DNA of 64,000 bases from Paenibacillus aceti (GCF_003614185.1 NZ_KZ987724.1:1044149-1108148), one strand, 5' to 3'. Shown: positions 54,357-62,886, counted from the first letter of the stretch. Numbers and translations are program-made. Notes: generated from the sequence alone by a model not told the origin.

Positions 54357-55691
54357 TTGCCGGAGGATTTTACAATAGGAGATCTACAATTAGAGCAGTT
54401 GCAGGATATGGTTACCAAAGTCTCTATGGACCTTAGGAAAGCAAAAAACAGGAAATTTGAAGGTTCAAGTGTACAAGATCAGGGATTCTATGAAATACGC
54501 GTAGTTACTCCTATGTTTGGCGGGAGCGCTGAAGCAGGGAAAATAAATGAAAAGTATCCTATACGCAGCTCTTCTATTCGTGGACATCTTCGTTTCTGGT
54601 GGCGGGCTACAAAAGGAGCACAGTTTAAAAATGAAAAGGAACTATATGAACGTGAGAGCGAGATTTTTGGAAATACGAATCGTCCAAGTTCGGTAAAGAT
54701 TTGGGTGGACCATGATGAAATAAAAAATGCAGTCTCAGATTTACAAAGAAATTTAGATCCTAGTTATGTTTTTTTTCCGTTTAGAGAAAACAAGTCATCT
54801 ACTAAATATAGCAAGGATTTCAGCTTTAGACTCCATATTGAGTATGCAGATCAAAGTGTAAGAACTGAAATAGAAGCAGCGCTATGGGCCTGGATTAATT
54901 TCGGTGGGATAGGGACAAGAACGAGAAGGGGATGCGGCAGTCTATATTGTGAATATTTCTCGTTAAAAGAGTCAGAGGTCCATGAAAGTAAGCTTGAAAA
55001 GTGGTTCCAGGATAATATGAGAAAATATCGAATTGAGATTTTAGAACAAGATCAAGTAAGAGAATGGCCTACTTTAAGCACTATCACAATACAGGAAAAT
55101 AAAAAAGATATACAGTATGCATGGAACGAAGTCATAGAGGCATACAAAAGTTTTCGGAGACGAGCTAATAAAGGGAAGGGTAGGAGTCATTGGCCAGAAG
55201 CAGATTCTATTCGTAAAATAACAGGCGAATTTGAAACAAGGCACAAAGATCCAATTACTATTTCTCTTAAAAAGAATGATATTGCTTTTCCTAGAGCGCA
55301 ATTTGGATTGCCTATCGTATTCAGCTTTAAACCGGGTAAGGATCCTTATCGAACTGAACTGATCCTAAGTGAAAAAAAGACAAGACTCGCCTCCCCAGTG
55401 ATTACGAAAGCAATAGCAATAAATGAGAAACAGGGGTATGGAGCAATCATCGTGCTGAATCAGCCAAGGATAAAGGAGCTCGTATTAAAGAAGCAAAGAG
55501 GTAAAGTTCTGAAAAAAATCTATGCACATCAAATCTACACATCCATACCAACTTATAAGAAGCCAGAAAAACCAGGTGAAAATAAAGATAAAAATCCAAT
55601 GCGCAATAAAGACCAATCCTATGAATCGGCAATTGAAGCGTTTTTAAACAGTGAGGAGGTTAGGAAGTGGAAGAGCGGGAAAAACAGTTAG
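54357..55691 (+). CDS. cmr1: Type III-B RAMP protein Cmr1
   Basis: 444-residue RAMP-fold protein. Residues about 68-86 (YPIRSSSIRGHLRFWWRATKG) are the diagnostic Cmr1 motif, and GGIGTRTRRGCGSL near residue 185 is the glycine-rich RAMP loop. It starts at TTG 54357, preceded by AGGGAGGGG. Cmr1 caps the target-RNA 3' side of the Cmr complex. It is the first gene of the operon and overlaps cmr2 by 25 bp. Codon use is more AT-rich than the flanking chromosome, consistent with lateral arrival of the cassette. Confidence 0.93.
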   Translation: MPEDFTIGDLQLEQLQDMVTKVSMDLRKAKNRKFEGSSVQDQGFYEIRVVTPMFGGSAEAGKINEKYPIRSSSIRGHLRFWWRATKGAQFKNEKELYERESEIFGNTNRPSSVKIWVDHDEIKNAVSDLQRNLDPSYVFFPFRENKSSTKYSKDFSFRLHIEYADQSVRTEIEAALWAWINFGGIGTRTRRGCGSLYCEYFSLKESEVHESKLEKWFQDNMRKYRIEILEQDQVREWPTLSTITIQENKKDIQYAWNEVIEAYKSFRRRANKGKGRSHWPEADSIRKITGEFETRHKDPITISLKKNDIAFPRAQFGLPIVFSFKPGKDPYRTELILSEKKTRLASPVITKAIAINEKQGYGAIIVLNQPRIKELVLKKQRGKVLKKIYAHQIYTSIPTYKKPEKPGENKDKNPMRNKDQSYESAIEAFLNSEEVRKWKSGKNS

Positions 55692-57541
55692 AGCAGCAAG
55701 AAGCCTTCAAAGCGTTAATGATCTTCTCTATCGGACCTGTTCAAGAATTCATTGCTCAAGCCCGGAGAACACGTGATTTATGGTTCGGATCTCATTTGCT
55801 CTCTGAATTAAGTAAGGTAGTTGCTATAACTATTGATGAACAGCACGGTGAGCTTATCAGCCCATATTTCGATAAAGATATCTTGGCGGACAAGCAGAAA
55901 CTAGCGGAGTTAAAGGTTGCTAACAAGATTTATGCCATTGTAGAGACAAATGATCCTAAACAGATTGCACAAACAGTTCGTAAGGCAATTACAAAGAAAT
56001 GGAGAGAATATACAGAGCAAGCTAAGAGTGAATTGCAGGGCTGGATCAATGAAGGGGCATGGGATCGACAAATCAAAGATGTGATCGAGTTTTATGCTGC
56101 TTGGTCAAGGCTTGATAGCGATAACGAATACCGTCTAGTTCGAGAAAGAACAGAACAACTATTGTCTGCTCGTAAGGCATTACGAGATTTTAAGCAGAAT
56201 GAACCCGGGCGATTATTTGGTGAGCAGAAATCTAGTCTGGATGCCGGACGGGAATCTGTTCTCTGGATGGATCGTTATGAAGAGTTTCGCAAAAAGGGAA
56301 TTAAGAAGAATGAAACCATGGATGCGATATCTTTGGTGAAGCGACTATCGATACAAATTACAGAAGGAAGCTATAGTTTTCCATCGGTATGCGAGACTGT
56401 GTTCAAATCATTCCAAAAGAAAGTTCACACTAATCCAGAATGCAAAGTGGAGGTGGATCGCTATTACTCTAGCCTACGACAGAGACTTAGTTCAATCTTG
56501 AAGCTAGATGGAGACAGTATTGACAGCTATGACTCTCGCTTATTCTATGAGAGCCGTATAGATGATTATGTTAACGAACATGCTGCACGTAACACAACCG
56601 AGGAACAACGAACTGAAATTATAAAATCGATAAAAGTAGATTTGCAGAACTTATATGATCGTCTGAGCACCATCGGTGTTCAATTCACTCCATATTATGC
56701 GTTCATTCAGTGCGATGGCGATGGAATGGGGGATTTGGTGCGCAGTTTTGCCACTTCCAGTGAGCATCAGAATTTCAGCAAGCACCTTTCCCAGTTTGCT
56801 TCAGAGGCCAAACAAATTGTGAAGGCTTGCGAAGGTGAGCTTATTTACAGTGGCGGGGACGATATTATGGCGTACGTTCCACTACATAGATGTCTCGAGG
56901 TATCCAATGAACTCCGTAAGAGATTTGCAGAAATTCTGCAGAATGCAGTGCCGAAAGACAAGAAAGCTCCCACATTATCTGTCGGCTTGGCGATTGTCCA
57001 TATGCGTGAACGGCTCGAAGAAGTCCGCGAATTAGCACGGAATGCAGAGAAAATGGCCAAGGCTCGTAAAGATGAATTGGCGGTATTTTTTCAGAAGCGT
57101 AGCGGCGGAGATTTGATGAGAATCAGTCTTCCATTCTCGACAGACCCTGTAAATAATATACAGAAGCTTATCGGTCTTTTTCGGCAGGGAGTTCTATCTT
57201 CTCAATTTGCATACGGATTAAGGGACTTGTATATGAAGTACGAACAGATGCTAGGCCCTAAAAAGTGGAAGATCACCGATAGTGAGTTACATATCCTTAT
57301 ATGGCAGGAAATTGAACGATCTCTCAAAAAGAAAAGCCCGGAGCTTCTAACAAGCAGTATGGATGAGAATTTAGCAGTTGAGGCTTTACCATTACTTAGA
57401 GGCATGTATGAGTCCGTAAATCAATCTGAGGAAGATAGATTACTCCCATTGAAATTGTTAGCTGAACAATTGATTATTGCTGTGACTTTAGAGAAGGCAG
57501 GTTATGAGACTGATGCAAATATTGAGAATACAACCTCTTGA
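55667..57541 (+). CDS. cmr2: Cas10/Cmr2, type III-B large subunit without HD nuclease domain
   Basis: 624 residues, short for Cmr2 (archaeal forms exceed 800). The protein begins almost directly with the first cyclase-like domain (FSIGPVQEFIAQARRTRDLWFGS), so the N-terminal HD DNase domain is missing. The catalytic palm is intact: FIQCDGDGMGDLV and YSGGDDIMAYV, with GGDD at residues 396-399. The expected output is cyclic oligoadenylate made when target RNA is bound. GTG at 55667 follows GAGGAGG; the gene overlaps cmr1 by 25 bp and cmr3 by 38 bp. Confidence 0.95.
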   Translation: MEEREKQLEQQEAFKALMIFSIGPVQEFIAQARRTRDLWFGSHLLSELSKVVAITIDEQHGELISPYFDKDILADKQKLAELKVANKIYAIVETNDPKQIAQTVRKAITKKWREYTEQAKSELQGWINEGAWDRQIKDVIEFYAAWSRLDSDNEYRLVRERTEQLLSARKALRDFKQNEPGRLFGEQKSSLDAGRESVLWMDRYEEFRKKGIKKNETMDAISLVKRLSIQITEGSYSFPSVCETVFKSFQKKVHTNPECKVEVDRYYSSLRQRLSSILKLDGDSIDSYDSRLFYESRIDDYVNEHAARNTTEEQRTEIIKSIKVDLQNLYDRLSTIGVQFTPYYAFIQCDGDGMGDLVRSFATSSEHQNFSKHLSQFASEAKQIVKACEGELIYSGGDDIMAYVPLHRCLEVSNELRKRFAEILQNAVPKDKKAPTLSVGLAIVHMRERLEEVRELARNAEKMAKARKDELAVFFQKRSGGDLMRISLPFSTDPVNNIQKLIGLFRQGVLSSQFAYGLRDLYMKYEQMLGPKKWKITDSELHILIWQEIERSLKKKSPELLTSSMDENLAVEALPLLRGMYESVNQSEEDRLLPLKLLAEQLIIAVTLEKAGYETDANIENTTS

Positions 57542-58790
57542 TCCGTTGATGATTCGTGATGGTCGTCCCTTTGATATGACACCTGGAATTAAGGCACACT
57601 CCCTAAGTGATGTGTCTCCAAGTGTATTGGCAGGTACGATTCGCACTGTGCTGGGGAAGTATAGCAAGGATGTAAACCCGATTATAAATGGAGATCGAAA
57701 TATTTACAGACAGCTTAGTTCCAAAAAAAGCAAAGTGGTCGTGCGAGGGCCTTTATATGAGAAGGACGGGGAGATATTTTATCCCGTACCTCAGGATGTA
57801 GGGTTCTATCATTCTACTGAGAATAAGAAACTAGGCGTGGATATCCGCAGACCTGTTCAGCTTCTTGAAGGCGAAGGATTTTATGGAATCGGTACAAATG
57901 GTTTGTATGAGAATCTATTATGGCTGCCGATGAGTAAGCAGGTACATAAAGAAACTTCCGAGGCTCCGGCATATATGTCAGCGACACTTATGCATCAGTG
58001 GCTACTGGACGAATTATCCCAGGAGGATTGGGGCAGAGAACTGAAAAGATGGAGCGAGAAGCAGAATGGTAGTCATTTTATTGAGAAGTTTCCCCGTGAA
58101 GAGAGAGTTCATACTGCCATCGATCATACGACTTATACGGCGGAGGATCAGAAATTATTCTCTACTGAATCGATTATCCTTCCCGATGGAATGAGCATGC
58201 TCGTGGCAGTTGATGTATCACAGTCAAATATAGATTGGCCAAGGGATTTGTCGCTTGTTCATTCCCTGGGAGGCAAGAGAAGACTTGCTCATTTCAGTGC
58301 AGATAATCATGAAACTTCCGCTTATTGGAAATGCCCTGAGTCTATATTGAACGCCGTGAAGGAGAAGACATACATTCGTATGGTTTTAGCCACTCCAGCT
58401 TATTTCTCCAAGGGTTGGCTTCCGGGAGGTTTTAATGAGGAGCTTGTATATGAGAATGCTTGGGAATCAGGGGTGAATTTAAGGCTTCTTTTTGCTTGTA
58501 TTCCGAGATGGCAACCTGTATCCGGTTGGAGATATGGCGAGATTCCAGAGGATCATAGTAAGGAAAATTCAGCTCAAAAAAATGAGAAGACAGGCAGGGA
58601 GAAACCGGTACGCAGATTAGTTCCTGCTGGAAGTGTATATTTCTTCGAAGTAACAAAGGGGAATGCCGAAGATCTCGTGAAACTGAAGTGGCTGGCTTCA
58701 GTATCCGATGAAAATCGCAGAAAGTCTGCTTTTGATCATGAAGATGGATTTGGTCTGGCATTATGGGGAGTTTGGGAGCCTAGTAAATAA
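57504..58790 (+). CDS. cmr3: Type III-B RAMP protein Cmr3
   Basis: 428 residues. The N-terminus (LRIQPLDPLMIRDGRPFDM) and the early SVLAGTIRTVLG segment are Cmr3 hallmarks; KGWLPGGF and the C-terminal GFGLALWGVW form the RAMP glycine-rich loop region. Cmr3 binds the crRNA 5' handle beside Cas10. The start ATG 57504 overlaps the end of cmr2; the ATG at 57513 is an alternative. Positioned between cmr2 and cmr4 as in canonical Cmr operons. Confidence 0.93.
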   Translation: MRLMQILRIQPLDPLMIRDGRPFDMTPGIKAHSLSDVSPSVLAGTIRTVLGKYSKDVNPIINGDRNIYRQLSSKKSKVVVRGPLYEKDGEIFYPVPQDVGFYHSTENKKLGVDIRRPVQLLEGEGFYGIGTNGLYENLLWLPMSKQVHKETSEAPAYMSATLMHQWLLDELSQEDWGRELKRWSEKQNGSHFIEKFPREERVHTAIDHTTYTAEDQKLFSTESIILPDGMSMLVAVDVSQSNIDWPRDLSLVHSLGGKRRLAHFSADNHETSAYWKCPESILNAVKEKTYIRMVLATPAYFSKGWLPGGFNEELVYENAWESGVNLRLLFACIPRWQPVSGWRYGEIPEDHSKENSAQKNEKTGREKPVRRLVPAGSVYFFEVTKGNAEDLVKLKWLASVSDENRRKSAFDHEDGFGLALWGVWEPSK

Positions 58791-58806
58791 TTTGGAGGGT
58801 TAGACG

Positions 58807-59757
58807 ATGACTAATAGTAAATTATATTTTATGCACTGCATATCTCCCGTACATATTGGCGCGGGACAAGGTGTGGGAATTATAGATCTTCCGATGATGA
58901 GAGAACGGATTACCGAGTGGCCTTTCATTCCTGGTAGCAGTGTAAAAGGGGTTCAAAGAGATTACTATACTCGGCAAATGAATACCAACCCGCAAAAAAT
59001 AACGCAAGCGTGGATCGATACGGCTTTTGGGAAGGCGCATGATGAGAATGAATCCAATGCAGGTGCGGTTGTATTCTCGGATAGCCGCCTCTTTGCATTT
59101 CCTGTAGCTAGTCAATACGGAACATTTGCTTATGTAACTTGTCCTTTGGTTATCCAACGGTTCCTCAGAGACCTGAGCGCAGCGGGATTATCGGAAAATC
59201 ATAACGATAGGAATCCGGATAAATATGAGGAGATGCTTAATTGGGTTAATGGTTTGATTTCCGATGAGGTTCAAGCTATAGTTACTAATTTCAATAAAAA
59301 TAAAGATAGTGACGGGATCATTTATTTGGATGAATTCGAGTGTCGCTCAAAGTATGAGAAAGATTCGATATTCGATAGATGTATGGAGGTCCTTTCCAAA
59401 CAAATATTCTCAGATCCTCTATCCCAGAAGATGTTTAAAGAGCGTGTTGTTATGGTGTCAGATGATGCTTTCCAATATTTTGTGACCATGTGTTGTGAAG
59501 TGGTGACTCGCATTCGTATGGATGATGAGAAAAAGATCGTCAAAAAAGGACACCTATGGACGGAGGAGTATCTGCCAGTGGAATCAATATTGTACGGGAT
59601 TGTCTGGTGCGATAATCTTAGAAGTTCTTCAGGCTATAGTGAGGCTAATATACTCCGGGATTTGGAGGGGGAAACCCAGCTGCAAATTGGAGGGAATGCG
59701 AGTGTTGGTAAAGGTCGTGTACGCTTCCGTATTCCAGAGGGAGGGGGAGAACGATGA
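58807..59757 (+). CDS. cmr4: Type III-B backbone RNase Cmr4
   Basis: 316 residues. The N-terminal GAGQGVGIIDLPMMRERIT carries the catalytic aspartate (Asp27) that cuts target RNA every six nucleotides, and WPFIPGSSVKGVQRDYYT is the RAMP motif. QIGGNASVGKGRVRF is the C-terminal glycine-rich loop. TTTGGAGGG precedes the ATG. It overlaps cmr5 by four bases (ATGA). The RNase residue is intact, so target RNA cleavage should be functional. Confidence 0.95.
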   Translation: MTNSKLYFMHCISPVHIGAGQGVGIIDLPMMRERITEWPFIPGSSVKGVQRDYYTRQMNTNPQKITQAWIDTAFGKAHDENESNAGAVVFSDSRLFAFPVASQYGTFAYVTCPLVIQRFLRDLSAAGLSENHNDRNPDKYEEMLNWVNGLISDEVQAIVTNFNKNKDSDGIIYLDEFECRSKYEKDSIFDRCMEVLSKQIFSDPLSQKMFKERVVMVSDDAFQYFVTMCCEVVTRIRMDDEKKIVKKGHLWTEEYLPVESILYGIVWCDNLRSSSGYSEANILRDLEGETQLQIGGNASVGKGRVRFRIPEGGGER

Positions 59758-60155
59758 AATCTCAGGATCATTATTATGCTCAGACGGCTTACAATTGCAT
59801 TAAGCGAATAGAAAATGCTCATGTCCAATCCAAAGCTAATGCTCAAGAGTACGGCAGATTATGTCACAGATTTCCTGCAATGGTGATGTTGAATGGTCTA
59901 AGGCTAACGGTGGCCTACTTCGAAAGTGTAAATAAGGGTGAGATGCATCAAAATTATATTGCTGATTTGGGTTCTGTTCTTGGAATACAAAACTGGAATG
60001 AAGAGTTGCCGGAGCAGAGTAGCCAATATCGACATCTGACGAGACGAGCTCTCCAAGCGTCTGTTTGGTTTAAACGCTATGCCGAGGCTATTTTGAAGGT
60101 AGAGGGGGGAGAAGCAGATGATGACAATGAACAGACAAGAGACCTTGACGATTAA
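59754..60155 (+). CDS. cmr5: Type III-B small subunit Cmr5
   Basis: 133-residue, helical small subunit. The pattern AYNCIKRI, KANAQEYGRLCHRFPAMVMLNGL and the C-terminal LTRRALQASVWFKRYAEAIL match Cmr5. It forms the minor filament of the complex. The ATG overlaps the cmr4 stop and its own end overlaps cmr6 by 38 bp, so translation is tightly coupled. Confidence 0.92.
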   Translation: MKSQDHYYAQTAYNCIKRIENAHVQSKANAQEYGRLCHRFPAMVMLNGLRLTVAYFESVNKGEMHQNYIADLGSVLGIQNWNEELPEQSSQYRHLTRRALQASVWFKRYAEAILKVEGGEADDDNEQTRDLDD

Positions 60156-60930
60156 CCTTCATTTGGCGTTGACGAAGTTGAAGGGGGCATCCAAACAATC
60201 TGATTTGCTGTCAGTGATTCGAGATAAGGGTGAGAGTAAGAAGGTTTTTTATGAGAAAATTATTAAAAGATGGCACCCAGATCAATATGAATGGTACAAG
60301 CACCGGATGAAGCAATTTTATAATCAGGTAGATCCGAAATATTCACGTCTGCTTATTGTAAAGAATGATTCTCCCTTGGTTATCGGGCTTGGACAACGTT
60401 CAGTGTTAGAGACTAATTTGACCCTTCATCCTGTCTATGATGTCCCTTATATTCCTGGAACTGCAATTAAGGGAGCGGCTGCTCATTTCTGTCATCAATA
60501 TTTAGGAAATGAAGATGCGGGATTTAAGAGGGATGGCGTCTATTACAGGACACTATTCGGTTCTGAGGAACAAGCGGGTCTGATTCATTACTATGATGCT
60601 TTTCCTAAAAATAATAAAAATTTGGTGGAATTAGATGTGATGACGCCTCATCATCAGGGTTATAACGATGGGGCTAAGGCCGCACCACGAGATGATGATG
60701 ATCCTGTGCCAGTTCATTTTTTGACTGTGAGTAGAAACACAAAATTTTGTATACTTATCACTTGTAATTCCGAGGATTCCCAGGATACAAAATGGCTCGA
60801 TCTAGCTCAAGACATCATCAAGGCCACAGTTGAGCATGTAGGTCTTGGAGGTAAGACGAATTCGGGATATGGGAAATTTAGCTTTGTAGAAGGAGGACAT
60901 GCAGATGGGGAATCAAGTAACCAGTGCTGA
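60118..60930 (+). CDS. cmr6: Type III-B RAMP protein Cmr6
   Basis: 270 residues. VLETNLTLHPVYDVPYIPG and TAIKGAAAHFCHQYL form the RAMP core motif (PGTAIKGA). GLGGKTNSGYGKFSF is the glycine-rich loop near the C-terminus. It starts at ATG 60118, with GGGGGA upstream; overlaps cmr5 at one end and the following DUF6602 gene at the other (26 bp). Completes a full set of Cmr subunits 1-6. Confidence 0.93.
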   Translation: MMTMNRQETLTINLHLALTKLKGASKQSDLLSVIRDKGESKKVFYEKIIKRWHPDQYEWYKHRMKQFYNQVDPKYSRLLIVKNDSPLVIGLGQRSVLETNLTLHPVYDVPYIPGTAIKGAAAHFCHQYLGNEDAGFKRDGVYYRTLFGSEEQAGLIHYYDAFPKNNKNLVELDVMTPHHQGYNDGAKAAPRDDDDPVPVHFLTVSRNTKFCILITCNSEDSQDTKWLDLAQDIIKATVEHVGLGGKTNSGYGKFSFVEGGHADGESSNQC

Positions 60931-61780
60931 TATTATAAAAAATATTGCGGATAACTATGTGCAGTTGGAGAAGTCAATTGTAAGTCAGTTGCGTTTAAGT
61001 TGTGATAATCATTATGTAACGATTGGTAGTTTTAGAGAAGAAATATGGCAATCCCTATTTGAGAAGATTGTTCCTAGAAAATTCTCTATTGAACGTTCTG
61101 TTTTTATTATTGATTCTCATAAAAATGTGTCTAAAGAGGTAGATTTAGCGATCTTTGATGAGCAGTATACTCCGTACATATTTAACCATGGGAGTATAAA
61201 ATATATTCCGATTGAAGCCGTGGCGGTTGTAGTTCAATGTAAGAGTGACAAGTTAGATAGTAAAAATATTGATAAATGGGTTAAGAGTATAAAAAAACTA
61301 AAAACTTCTCAACAATCTATAGTCAGAATGTACAGTGGTGTAGTATGTGGAACAGATAAAATAGAAGGTGAGCTAACTCAAACATCAACCAGACCTATTC
61401 GCATCTTGTGTCATATAAATGAAACAACTACGAAGAGTTGGATAGATGATTTTGATATAGTTATAAGTGTAGAAGATAATCATTTAAAGACAGTGATGGC
61501 AGAGGGATGTCTTAGTGATTGGTATGAAAAACTAAATCATGCGGATTCCAAGTATGGAGAAAATATTAAAAAGGCAGACAGTATTTCAAATATCACATTG
61601 GACAAATATAAAATAAAAAGCTCAGATGAAAGCAAAGAAGTTTCACTCATGTCATTAGTGTTTCAATTGAATCAATTGCTAATGCTAATTAATAACCCTA
61701 TACTATTTCCACATTTAGCTTACGTTGAGATGATAAATGGAGTTTTAAATCCTAAAACGAGTAAAGATTTGGAGCATTAG
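60905..61780 (+). CDS. DUF6602 protein with a PD-(D/E)XK-like core, last gene of the cmr operon
   Basis: 291 residues, not a known Cas protein. It matches my recollection of the DUF6602 family: GSFREEIWQSLFEKIVP, SKEVDLAIFDEQYTPYIF, IPIEAVAVVVQCKSDKLD. The last two segments have the order and spacing of a PD-(D/E)XK nuclease: Asp80 in EVDLAIFD, Glu104 in IPIEAV and Gln111-x-Lys113 in QCKS (a QxK variant as in Mrr-type enzymes). No CARF, HEPN or membrane segment is evident; the C-terminal 60 residues are helical. AAGGAGG is eight bases before ATG 60905, and the start overlaps cmr6 by 26 bp, so it is co-translated. Likely an accessory nuclease; activity is inferred only. Confidence 0.75.
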   Translation: MGNQVTSADIIKNIADNYVQLEKSIVSQLRLSCDNHYVTIGSFREEIWQSLFEKIVPRKFSIERSVFIIDSHKNVSKEVDLAIFDEQYTPYIFNHGSIKYIPIEAVAVVVQCKSDKLDSKNIDKWVKSIKKLKTSQQSIVRMYSGVVCGTDKIEGELTQTSTRPIRILCHINETTTKSWIDDFDIVISVEDNHLKTVMAEGCLSDWYEKLNHADSKYGENIKKADSISNITLDKYKIKSSDESKEVSLMSLVFQLNQLLMLINNPILFPHLAYVEMINGVLNPKTSKDLEH

Positions 61781-61807
61781 AATCGATTTATAACGCCATT
61801 AGCAGTT

Positions 61808-61975
61808 GGTGCGAACCCCAAGCTCACATGAAATCCCTGGGGGATTCGCACCAGCGTAGTGGCGCGGGTTCTCGGCATTTTCAATACATTTTTTAACAAA
61901 TAAATATGCTGAAAATGGACATTCGCACTTTAGGGCCTCTCAGCCCTTGTCCCATAAGGGCTGTTTTGTGGCGGA
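61808..61975 (+). promoter_or_regulatory. CRISPR leader 2
   Basis: 168 bp, the same length as leader 1 and aligned without gaps; the last 70 bases before the repeat (CATTCGCACTTTAGGGCC onward) are nearly identical. Differences cluster in the middle. It starts 27 bp after the DUF6602 stop, so the array probably also receives read-through from the cmr operon. Confidence 0.85.
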
Positions 61976-62678
61976 GTCACTCCTTGCAAAGGAGTGTGGA
62001 TTGAAAGAAAAAGTACAGAGCAACAAAAGAAAATGTAATCTTGTCACTCCTTGCAAAGGAGTGTGGATTGAAAGATCCGGTGCTAAGATTTTTTCTAACT
62101 TTCCTTTGCGTCACTCCTTGCAAAGGAGTGTGGATTGAAAGGTACGTGTCGCGCCGGAAGCAACCGGGAAGTCGATGGTCACTCCTTGCAAAGGAGTGTG
62201 GATTGAAAGCCTTTGCGGTCTTGAAGTCCTGTGTACCACATGATGTCACTCCTTGCAAAGGAGTGTGGATTGAAAGATAAAACGAGTTTTCACGCGAAAA
62301 AAGGGGAGACGCGTCACTCCTTGCACAGGAGTGTGGATTGAAAGATGTCGTACACCTCCTTTCCGGCTTACGAATAAGAGTCACTCCTTGCACAGGAGTG
62401 TGGATTGAAAGCGTACAGCATAATACAACAGCAGAGCTATGCCACGTGTCACTCCTTGCACAGGAGTGTGGATTGAAAGGGAAGTGCAGCCGATCTACGG
62501 AGGAAACTAGACGTCACTCCTTGCACAGGAGTGTGGATTGAAAGTTCGGATTCTGTCAGGCTCTAGCTCCGGACTTCTGTCACTCCTTACACAGGAGTGT
62601 GGATTGAAAGGACGGGGAAGCAAGCGCAAGTAGCATCGCGCGTAACGTCACTCCTTACACAGGAGTGTGGATTGAAAG
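61976..62678 (+). CRISPR. CRISPR array 2 (11 repeats, three repeat variants in order)
   Basis: 32-nt repeats at 61976, 62043, 62110, 62178, 62245, 62313, 62380, 62448, 62513, 62579 and 62647. The first five read CTTGCAAAGG in the loop, the next four CTTGCACAGG (the array 1 type), the last two CTTACACAGG. Spacers are 33-36 nt and unique. The A variant lengthens the stem by one T:A pair. Same orientation as the cmr genes. Confidence 0.97.
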
Positions 62679-62706
62679 TTGTGCATGCTTAAATCCGCTC
62701 GAAAAT

Positions 62707-62741
62707 GTAACCGACACTCCTTACATAGGAGCGTCGGTTAC
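62707..62741. other. Palindromic end of CRISPR array 2 (degenerate terminal repeat)
   Basis: After the last spacer the repeat-like core ACTCCTTACATAGGAG is flanked by GTAACCGAC and GTCGGTTAC, giving a nearly perfect 35-nt inverted repeat. The usual 3' part of the repeat (GGATTGAAAG) is absent. It may stop array transcription or mark the end of the array. Confidence 0.7.
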
Positions 62742-62756
62742 CACCCTCTAGTAATC

Positions 62757-62818
62757 TAACGAAACACCATACCGCTATTTGCTCCCAAACAGGGCGATTC
62801 GAAATCTAACGAAACACC
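62757..62818. repeat. Family A element, cut by the IS3 element
   Basis: Two units, TAACGAAAC at 62757 (followed by ACCATACCGCTATTT) and at 62807, exactly 50 bp apart as in the copy at 20991. The sequence departs from the family right after TAACGAAACACC, where the IS3-family element begins. Confidence 0.7.
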
Positions 62819-62835
62819 TGCTGCTAGAATAAAAA

Positions 62836-62886
62836 GTGGACACCAGTTAACAGACTGGAGATAATGAGACCAACGGAGGTGTCCAC
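62836..62886 (+). promoter_or_regulatory. Inverted repeat that would sequester the orfA ribosome binding site
   Basis: GTGGACACC (62836-62844) is exactly complementary to GGTGTCCAC (62878-62886), which overlaps the GGAGGT site and abuts the orfA ATG. In read-through transcripts from outside, the hairpin would hide the ribosome site, limiting transposase synthesis. Confidence 0.55.
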
